Part shown: positions 1 to 4,077 of the stretch, piece after piece | Position numbering within the stretch: position 1 is the stretch's first letter | How the letters are laid out: each line of letters starts with the position of its first letter | IMG/VR virus record: IMGVR_UViG_3300008470_000345 | Location: 1-25,867 of that record | From: a virus | DNA length: 25,867 nt | Strand: one strand, 5' to 3' | Notes under the pieces: model-generated | The model's database searches: none | The model's input: the letters and a program-made list of their open reading frames with translations, nothing else | Told to the model about the DNA's origin: nothing | Translations under genes and position numbers: made by a program

Positions 1-296
1 CAATGAGTTCTCAAGCCAACTGTGCGGACTGTAAAAACCTTGTATTTATTGTGGTTAATTGCTCTGTGTACCTGATAGCCCCTGTTGCCGAAAATACAGC
101 CGGCTGGTCTCGCCAGAATAGTATTTTTGTCAACGATGCGAGCAATCGGGGTTCTGTGCCAAGAGGAGATAGTTTTTTTATAAAAGTAAATGCCGCTTGC
201 GCCTGCCTCGCCCCGTTCCTGACTTTGACTCATCCACACATGACAGACCTCTTGGTGCGTGCGGAAAGTAGTTCTCGGTTTTTTGGGTTTGTCCAT
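1..296 (-). CDS. Small phage protein, DUF8033-like, partial
   Basis: This reading frame opens with ATG at 294-296 on the minus strand and stays open to the left edge, giving 98 codons with the C-terminus missing. An AAGGA ribosome site lies about six bases before the start. The N-terminal half (residues 18-40, with VCHVWMSQSQ and then IYFYKKTISSW) and the following TPIARIV resemble a family of small phage and archaeal proteins that I recall as DUF8033, which share an HxWxxQSQ motif and an FxxxxIYSYG-like strand. That comparison is from memory. The function of the family is unknown to me. It is the last visible gene of the leftward operon and is preceded by a structured intergenic RNA at 337-399. 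The overlapping plus-strand frame looks like a shadow. Confidence 0.6.
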   Translation of the reverse strand, partial: MDKPKKPRTTFRTHQEVCHVWMSQSQERGEAGASGIYFYKKTISSWHRTPIARIVDKNTILARPAGCIFGNRGYQVHRAINHNKYKVFTVRTVGLRTH

Positions 297-336
297 CGTT
301 CTTCCTTTCTGGCCGAATAACGGCCCCTGTTAAAAT

Positions 337-399
337 AGGCAAGTAAAAAAGGCTGTCGAGGATTGACGCTACTGCGAAGTCTCGGCCTTGCCTGTACTT
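337..399 (-). terminator. Structured intergenic hairpin, terminator-like, with alternative pairing
   Basis: Read on the minus strand, AAGGC plus CGAG (389-381) pair with CTCG-aca-GCCTT (360-349), and six T follow directly (350-345). This is the form of an intrinsic terminator. AAGTA (399-395) can pair with TACTT (345-341) outside it. A competing stem, AGGCAAG (393-387) with CTTGCCT (343-337), shares bases with the terminator stem, so the two folds exclude each other. The element lies between the 80-residue gene and the partial gene at the left edge. It could attenuate or regulate the latter. Pairings were read by eye. Confidence 0.5.
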
Positions 400-408
400 A
401 CGTTGCCA

Positions 409-651
409 CTAATTTGCTGAGTTGAGTACTTCCTCAATCTCTGCGTCGATGGTGTCCCAAGTGATGCCAAGAGTACAGTCCTGCTTGCGGTCGATAAGAG
501 CCAAGACCTGCGCGGCCTGCTGTTCAGTGATGGTTGTGTCCGTGTCTGCTGCCCTCATCATCACATCCATAACAGTCCACAACGCATAGGCAATGACATC
601 GCCTGGTTTGTAGGTTTCGCTCAAATGTTTTATCAAATCTCTCACTAACAT
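409..651 (-). CDS. Small conserved phage-type protein, unknown function
   Basis: An 80-residue acidic protein. The N-terminal part (RDLIKHLSETYKPGDVIAYA) and the C-terminal part (IDRKQDCTLGITWDTIDAEI) resemble small hypothetical proteins that often occur in phage early operons, with a helical start, a DVIAYALW-like core and a QDCxLGITWDTI motif. I know no function for it. AAAGG lies upstream with normal spacing. It is the sixth gene read from the left-operon promoter and follows the 23-codon membrane peptide by 16 bases, so the two are probably co-translated. No signal peptide or membrane segment is seen. Confidence 0.65.
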   Translation of the reverse strand: MLVRDLIKHLSETYKPGDVIAYALWTVMDVMMRAADTDTTITEQQAAQVLALIDRKQDCTLGITWDTIDAEIEEVLNSAN

Positions 652-667
652 AGTCCAGCCCTTTCAA

Positions 668-739
668 TTAAGTCCATCGTTTACATAAAGCCGTAATAAC
701 GGCTATTGCCAGCCCTACAAATAGGATCCGTTCCAGCAT
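668..739 (-). CDS. 23-residue putative membrane peptide
   Basis: A 24-codon frame reading MLERILFVGLAIAVITALCK and ending RWT. It has a strong AAAGGAG ribosome site about seven bases before the ATG, better than that of many neighbours. Residues 4-19 form one hydrophobic helix flanked by charged ends, so a single-pass inner-membrane peptide is likely. It sits 13 bases after the stop of the 83-residue gene and 16 before the start of the 80-residue gene, in the same direction, which supports real translation within the operon. Membrane peptides of this size in phages can act in lysis, superinfection exclusion or modulation of host proteins. Nothing here says which. Confidence 0.5.
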   Translation of the reverse strand: MLERILFVGLAIAVITALCKRWT

Positions 740-752
740 AGTTCAGCTCCTT

Positions 753-1004
753 TCAGTCGGTGTACAGTGCGCCGGTATTCATAGCATGAATAACGATACT
801 GTTACCCGACGAGATTTCAGCATCAGTCAATGTCACTTCGCTGTCGTCGATTAAGTTGTGAATATGAAATAGTTCCAGAGCCTCATCGTAGATTACATGC
901 TTGCTACTTCTGAGGTTGCCGTTCAGCATGACAACAAAGTCCTGACCGCGCACGGCCAGCTCTTTCAATCGCTTCATCGTTTTAACTTGTTCGCCTTTTG
1001 CCAT
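753..1004 (-). CDS. Small phage protein, unknown function
   Basis: An 83-residue protein with a basic start (MAKGEQVKTMKRLKELAVRG) and an acidic C-terminal half. The central strand FVVMLNGNLRSSKHVIYD, followed by IDDSEVTLTDAEI, resembles short hypothetical proteins of phage early regions whose common feature is an LNGxLRSSKxI strand. The function is unknown. A clear AAAGGGG ribosome site precedes the ATG. The upstream junction holds copy 1 of the covarying RNA element (1032-1086), which ends about 28 bases before this start codon, so translation of this gene could be influenced by that structure. Confidence 0.65.
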   Translation of the reverse strand: MAKGEQVKTMKRLKELAVRGQDFVVMLNGNLRSSKHVIYDEALELFHIHNLIDDSEVTLTDAEISSGNSIVIHAMNTGALYTD

Positions 1005-1031
1005 AATTCAAGCCCCTTTCGATATAAGTTT

Positions 1032-1086
1032 CAGTTAAACCGCCAATTATGTTTGACATACGGCCATAATCCGCTGTTGGCGGTGA
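1032..1086 (-). ncRNA. Structured RNA element, copy 1
   Basis: A 55-base intergenic element repeated at 1595-1649. The outer arms CCGCCAA (1040-1046) and TTGGCGG (1077-1083) are perfect inverted repeats. An inner hairpin has a five-pair stem TATGT/ACATA (1048-1052, 1056-1060) and a three-base loop. In copy 2 two of these five pairs change while remaining complementary, which is direct evidence for a conserved fold. On the transcribed minus strand the element starts about six bases after the stop of the 78-residue gene and ends about 28 bases before the next start. A competing local hairpin, CCGC-CAACA-GCGG, is also possible. Confidence 0.65.
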
Positions 1087-1091
1087 GGGTG

Positions 1092-1328
1092 CTAAAGTGG
1101 TTTACCTGCCATTTTAACGGCTCTGTCGTAAAACTCTTGAGCCTGTTTCTTTGTTCGATGCGTACCCGATGCGTGTCTTCCGTCCTCGTAGCCGATGTCG
1201 AGGTGATATTTATAGGAGGGCATATATTTACTGGTTAGTGGGTCGTCATTTTTTGAGGGGTTATTTTTGCCCTCAAATGTTCGCTGTTTAATGGTACAGC
1301 TTATGGGTATTCCATAATACAGTTTCAT
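1092..1328 (-). CDS. Small basic protein, unknown function
   Basis: A 78-residue basic protein (MKLYYGIPISCTIKQRTFEG to AVKMAGKPL). It starts with a short beta-like stretch and ends in a Lys/Arg-rich helix (THRTKKQAQEFYDRAVK). Its charge would suit nucleic-acid binding, but no named domain is recognised, so that is only inference. The start is supported by AGGAG seven bases upstream. It lies in the leftward operon between a long hairpin (1369-1400) and copy 1 of the repeated RNA element. Confidence 0.6.
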   Translation of the reverse strand: MKLYYGIPISCTIKQRTFEGKNNPSKNDDPLTSKYMPSYKYHLDIGYEDGRHASGTHRTKKQAQEFYDRAVKMAGKPL

Positions 1329-1368
1329 AATTCATTCTCCTATATTAAAGTAATGGTTAAGTAAATTT

Positions 1369-1400
1369 ACCGGAAAGCTGATAATTAACAGCCTTCCAGT
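1369..1400 (-). repeat. Long intergenic hairpin
   Basis: A 12-base-pair stem (1389-1400 with 1369-1380, allowing two G-T pairs) and an AT-rich eight-base loop. It begins nine bases after the stop of the 51-residue gene and lies 40 bases before the next ATG. No T-run follows on either strand, so a classic intrinsic terminator is unlikely. An mRNA processing or stabilising hairpin fits better. Confidence 0.5.
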
Positions 1401-1408
1401 AAACATGC

Positions 1409-1564
1409 TTATATGGCCGTAATGGTATCGAATAAATCCCATAAATCATGCTTGAACCAGAATTCAGCGTCTTTATTGTACTCTGTAATCATAAGACTGG
1501 CCGTTTGAGGGTCTTTATTTTCTCTAATACACCAGCCGATGATAGTATCAATTATTGTTTCCAT
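1409..1564 (-). CDS. 51-residue acidic protein, unknown function
   Basis: A short gene starting METIIDTIIGWCIRENKDPQ and ending DLFDTITAI. It is preceded by AAGGGAG about six bases before the ATG. The protein is acidic and Trp/Phe-rich in its second half (EFWFKHDLWDLFD), with no signal peptide, metal motif or recognised domain. It lies in the leftward operon between copy 2 of the RNA element (ending about 30 bases upstream) and the long hairpin at 1369-1400. The ribosome site and the consistent operon position support it as real. Its role is unknown. Confidence 0.55.
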   Translation of the reverse strand: METIIDTIIGWCIRENKDPQTASLMITEYNKDAEFWFKHDLWDLFDTITAI

Positions 1565-1594
1565 AATAAACTCCCTTGTATTAAACTCGATTAG

Positions 1595-1649
1595 CAGTTA
1601 AACCGCCAATTACTTTTGAAGTACAGCCTTGCTCCGCTGTTGGCGGGGA
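1595..1649 (-). ncRNA. Structured RNA element, copy 2
   Basis: Second copy of the element at 1032-1086. Outer arms CCGCCAA (1603-1609) and TTGGCGG (1640-1646) are identical to copy 1. The inner hairpin is TACTT/AAGTA (1611-1615, 1619-1623) with the same TTG loop. Relative to copy 1 the third pair is T-A to C-G and the fourth is G-C to T-A, both compensatory. It starts about three bases after the stop of the 88-residue gene and ends 30 bases before the start of the 51-residue gene, the same position in the junction as copy 1. Confidence 0.65.
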
Positions 1650-1652
1650 TGA

Positions 1653-1919
1653 TTATTCTGTATTGGTTGCATATTCTTTTGCCAGTGCTTCAGTTGCAAA
1701 CTCTTCAACCCAACAGTGATGATTTGTGTTGTCAAAAGCAACCCACGCACCATTTTCTTGATAATAGCCGGATACATAGGGTGCAGGGTATTCGCCCGAT
1801 TGATAACTATCCTCGCCGCTAACCACTGCTTCGTCTTTGTCAGCCAGTATTTCGCCCAATATCCTCTCTGCCTTTTCGCCTTGCAATACCATCGCTCTAA
1901 TCTCTTCTGTTATATTCAT
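1653..1919 (-). CDS. Small acidic protein, unknown function
   Basis: An 88-residue acidic protein with a helical N-terminus (MNITEEIRAMVLQGEKAERI), a Tyr/Ser-rich middle (residues 38-56) and a C-terminal part, WVAFDNTNHHCWVEEFATEA, that looks like a compact alpha/beta fold. No family is recognised. GAAAGG lies about seven bases before the ATG. It is the second gene of the leftward operon. A nine-pair hairpin separates it from the first gene and copy 2 of the structured RNA element follows its stop. Confidence 0.65.
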   Translation of the reverse strand: MNITEEIRAMVLQGEKAERILGEILADKDEAVVSGEDSYQSGEYPAPYVSGYYQENGAWVAFDNTNHHCWVEEFATEALAKEYATNTE

Positions 1920-1978
1920 TGTTCAACCTTTCAATTATAGCCTACCTCATCAGTGTCCAGCCAGCGACCGCCAGACAG

Positions 1979-2000
1979 ACGCGCCGAACAGTCGGCGCGT
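1979..2000 (-). terminator. GC-rich intergenic hairpin
   Basis: A perfect nine-base-pair stem, ACGCGCCGA (1979-1987) with TCGGCGCGT (1992-2000), and a four-base loop. It lies 18 bases after the stop of the first operon gene and 60 bases before the next start. On the minus strand no T-run follows, so it may attenuate or protect the transcript rather than end it. Confidence 0.5.
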
Positions 2001-2017
2001 TTCGGTTGGTTCTCCTT

Positions 2018-2416
2018 TCATTCTGAACTAATTAGCTCCAGTGCATCCCTGACCATACTCTCCAAACTGGTATTAACATTTTGTCCACCAGTGTAGTCTC
2101 GATCACTCTTAGCAGTCCTGACATATATAGAGTTGTGCCAGTTGCGGTTGAATCGGACATCCCCAACATTGAAATACACATGCCGTCCAGTCTTATTGGT
2201 GATGAAGCCAGACAGGTAATAATGCCCCTTATTGAAATTGACAAGCTGAGCCGTTGCGGGTAATTGTTTCTTCAGCCAAATCTTAAACAGCCGAGCAAAC
2301 TCATTGAAGTCCGGCCCTGTTGTACCGCCAGAAGTAAACCGCCAGTCCATGAAGCCCTCGACATCCTTTGGAACTTCCTCTTGATATTGTGTTACTGACT
2401 CTCTTGTGATTTCCAT
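2018..2416 (-). CDS. First gene of the leftward operon, unknown function
   Basis: A 132-residue protein starting MEITRESVTQYQEEVPKDVE. The ATG at 2416 is chosen over an upstream in-frame ATG (2470) because AGGGAG lies seven bases before it and the longer frame would run through the operator-like inverted repeat. Visible features are WRFTSGGTTGPDFNEFARLF, a basic helix (KIWLKKQLP), GHYYLSGFI, and YFNVGDVRFNRNWHNSIYVR with an RDYTGG turn. Similar proteins of unknown function occur, in my memory, in phage early regions. As the promoter-proximal gene it may be made early and in quantity, which is an inference from position only. Confidence 0.65.
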   Translation of the reverse strand: MEITRESVTQYQEEVPKDVEGFMDWRFTSGGTTGPDFNEFARLFKIWLKKQLPATAQLVNFNKGHYYLSGFITNKTGRHVYFNVGDVRFNRNWHNSIYVRTAKSDRDYTGGQNVNTSLESMVRDALELISSE

Positions 2417-2447
2417 TGTGTTACTCCCTAATAAGTGTTCGATTATC

Positions 2448-2477
2448 TGGCACAAGAACGCAACGCCCATTGTGCCA
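2448..2477. promoter_or_regulatory. Inverted repeat at the leftward start site (operator or 5' hairpin)
   Basis: Arms TGGCACAA (2448-2455) and TTGTGCCA (2470-2477) are perfect inverted repeats with a 14-base spacer, so their centres lie 22 bases apart, about two helical turns. The right arm begins about where transcription from the 2485-2513 promoter should start. It may be a repressor operator, or a stem-loop at the 5' end of the mRNA. Confidence 0.5.
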
Positions 2478-2484
2478 CTACTAT

Positions 2485-2513
2485 ACTATACACCGAAAAC
2501 AGCCAACTGCCAA
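2485..2513 (-). promoter_or_regulatory. Leftward sigma70-like promoter
   Basis: On the minus strand TTGGCA (2513-2508) and TATAGT (2490-2485) are separated by exactly 17 bases. Each box matches the consensus at five of six positions. It lies about 70 bases upstream of the first gene of the leftward operon, so it is the natural driver of all the minus-strand genes. Confidence 0.65.
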
Positions 2514-2850
2514 CCTTTTTATTGAGAAAGGACGAAAAAACTTTGGAATAAGCCCGTAACAGCCTGAAAACAGCGATACAAGGCCAAGATTTCCGGCCAA
2601 GCACAGCCATCCTGCCATAAAGCAGAGTAACCTTGCAACCCGAGCCGGTGTTTCGTGTGGATGGAGCGTACAACCAGCTGGAGTGAAAAGACCGTACAGA
2701 ATAAGAAAAGCGAGATTTCCCGACAAAGGACAGCCAACCTGCCATCCTACAAAGAAGAAAACCCTCAGCGTCCCGAACTGGCGTTGCGTGTGGATGGAAT
2801 GTCCAACCCGCTGGAGGCAAAGGCGAGAACTGTTGGCGATAGCCCATATC
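2499..2850. repeat. Diverged tandem repeat in the non-coding region
   Basis: Two imperfect units about 125-130 bases long, roughly 2572-2695 and 2699-2825, align over most of their length. The clearest match is the stretch starting CGTGTGGATGGA at about 2655 and 2786. A shorter motif, ACAGCCA followed by CTGCCA or CCTGCCA, occurs three times, at about 2499, 2603 and 2730. Long minus-strand frames over this stretch have low-complexity, unphage-like composition and overlap one another, so I do not call them genes. Possible roles are an origin, a packaging recognition region, or decayed duplicated coding DNA. Confidence 0.5.
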
Positions 2851-3190
2851 CACAAATAAAGGGGAAAGAAAAGAAAAAGGGAGAGCGGTAGCTCGACAGG
2901 GCGACGCTGGCCAAGAGCCAAACTCTTGTATCGTTCCAATAATTGGGCATTGCCCCCGCTATTCCAAGCCTATTCCCCGCCCAACACAGGCCATTGGCAC
3001 AGTGCGAGCGGTATGTGCCACCCAAGAACAGGCCTCACAGGCAGGAAACGCACTCAAAAGAAAGCGGGGGGGCCCCTGGCGTTCCCAGATCGAACCACGC
3101 CCCCCCGCCGCTCTGCGGCGACTCCCTACCTACCTCGCCCGGAAAAAAACTTAATATATTTATAAATAGACCTTTCTTGTCTCAAAAGTC
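2514..3190. other. Long intergenic region between divergent operons
   Basis: No convincing gene is seen here on either strand. It contains most of the tandem repeat (to about 2850), an A/G-rich stretch (about 2860-2890), a segment with several short G- or C-rich words (2940-3060), and the strong GC hairpins at 3064-3120. Its position between the leftward early-type operon and the terminase genes is where origins or packaging sites are often found in phages. Confidence 0.45.
3064..3120. repeat. G7/C7 hairpin plus adjacent GC hairpin upstream of the terminase genes
   Basis: GCGGGGGGG (3064-3072) pairs perfectly with CCCCCCCGC (3100-3108). An inner GTTC/GAAC pairing (3081-3084 with 3092-3095) can also form inside the loop. 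It is followed by CGCCGC-TCT-GCGGCG (3106-3120). The second hairpin shares bases 3106-3108 with the first stem, so the two compete at the edge. No T-run follows. It is a candidate cos/pac or replication site, or a barrier between divergent operons. Confidence 0.5.
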
Positions 3191-3197
3191 AATAGGG

Positions 3198-3226
3198 TTG
3201 ACTTTAAAGAGGATCTTATCCACAAT
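3198..3226 (+). promoter_or_regulatory. Candidate rightward promoter
   Basis: TTGACT (3198-3203) and CACAAT (3221-3226) are 17 bases apart, matching the sigma70 consensus at five and four of six positions. It lies upstream of the small membrane ORF and the terminase genes and would drive the rightward late genes. Confidence 0.4.
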
Positions 3227-3292
3227 GCAATTAAACCACTGCCTTGCATTGAGTTATGAATTCCTCTTAACATTTACAATCCGCATACCTAA

Positions 3293-3406
3293 ATGGAAAA
3301 AAAATTTCTTTTCGTTGTTTTGGGAATAGTATTTGCATTTTTGGCTTTGTGGTGTATATTTTATTTATGGACGATGCTGAACGGATTCTGGCGGATCAGA
3401 TTTTGA
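3293..3406 (+). CDS. 37-residue putative membrane peptide
   Basis: ATG at 3293 opens a 38-codon frame, MEKKFLFVVLGIVFAFLALW continuing through CIFYLWTMLN to RIRF. Residues 5-29 are almost entirely hydrophobic with basic residues at both ends, the form of a single-pass membrane peptide. It overlaps the start of the putative small terminase gene by 40 bases in another frame. No good ribosome site is seen, so this is less certain than the peptide at 668-739. Coupling of its translation with the terminase start is possible. Confidence 0.3.
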   Translation: MEKKFLFVVLGIVFAFLALWCIFYLWTMLNGFWRIRF

Positions 3407-4077
3407 CCGATAATGGTATTGGGAAATACTGCGGTACTCGGACCGGGGCGTGGGATAAGAAAAAGAAATTCTACCAGAAAGAGTCCGTTTGGGAGCTATT
3501 TTCGGGGAAACGCGGGCTTTACCGTGACACCTTTACCGACCATACCGGGTATATCAATCACGAAATGGCGAATAGGGTGGCTCAGGCTGAGATCGATAAG
3601 ATATTGTTCAATCGAGCCAGAGGTGGGGATAAGATTGCTGCGGCAGAAGCCGCGGACACTTCCGACGAGTTCTTTGTGGACGCTTCGCAATTCAAGCAGA
3701 CCGATGGTCCGCTGGATAACTTGGGGGTTATTGATTGGGTATTCAACCATATCAAGATTAAAGATGTTGACCCTGCGACAGCTCCATGCCCGGGTGCATA
3801 TTTCCTTTTACAGCGATTACAGTCGGACAATGATGCTTTGGACGATTTTTACAAGACGGTCTGGCCGAAGACAATCCCCAGCCGATCAGTGATTGAGGAC
3901 GCGAGACGAAAAAATGATGACGGTCGATCGAATACTGACCTACTTAACAGCCTTGAAGCCGAGATGGAAGACGATGTTACAAGTGAGATACCCCTATTAT
4001 GCCTCGATCTTGAAGAAACACCCAGAGATCAAGACGCGGGCGGGGAACATCGCGTATCGGAAGAAGCTACTGAGTAA
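3367..4077 (+). CDS. Putative terminase small subunit
   Basis: A 236-residue, mostly helical, charged protein directly upstream of the large terminase, where TerS normally lies. TerS recognises phage DNA and starts packaging by loading TerL. No classical helix-turn-helix can be named. The C-terminal third (APCPGAYFLLQRLQS, then FYKTVWPKTIPS and RRKNDDGR) resembles proteins found next to TerL in other phages, from memory. I chose ATG 3367 over the GTG codons at 3349/3352, but neither has a clear ribosome site. The last 30 or so residues, after EAEMEDDV, overlap the TerL frame and look atypical. The assignment rests mainly on position. Confidence 0.45.
   Translation: MDDAERILADQILTDNGIGKYCGTRTGAWDKKKKFYQKESVWELFSGKRGLYRDTFTDHTGYINHEMANRVAQAEIDKILFNRARGGDKIAAAEAADTSDEFFVDASQFKQTDGPLDNLGVIDWVFNHIKIKDVDPATAPCPGAYFLLQRLQSDNDALDDFYKTVWPKTIPSRSVIEDARRKNDDGRSNTDLLNSLEAEMEDDVTSEIPLLCLDLEETPRDQDAGGEHRVSEEATE

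Noticed and set aside
1616-2031. Plus-strand ORFs of 64-74 codons
   Set aside because: They are antisense to minus-strand genes that have ribosome sites and sensible protein composition.
2655-2891. A 78-residue plus-strand ORF over the repeats
   Set aside because: Low complexity, no ribosome site, and the two repeat units fall in different frames. It is discussed only as a possible relic.
2443-3025. Long overlapping minus-strand ORFs of 86-152 codons
   Set aside because: They overlap one another in different frames over the tandem repeat, are Cys/Phe/Leu/Ser-rich in the way of reversed coding or non-coding DNA, and lack ribosome sites.
3064-3108. A tRNA or tRNA fragment (TTCGA-like loop word and seven-base GC stem)
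   Set aside because: The word GGTTCGATC appears on the minus strand, but no T-stem, anticodon arm or acceptor pairing fits around it.
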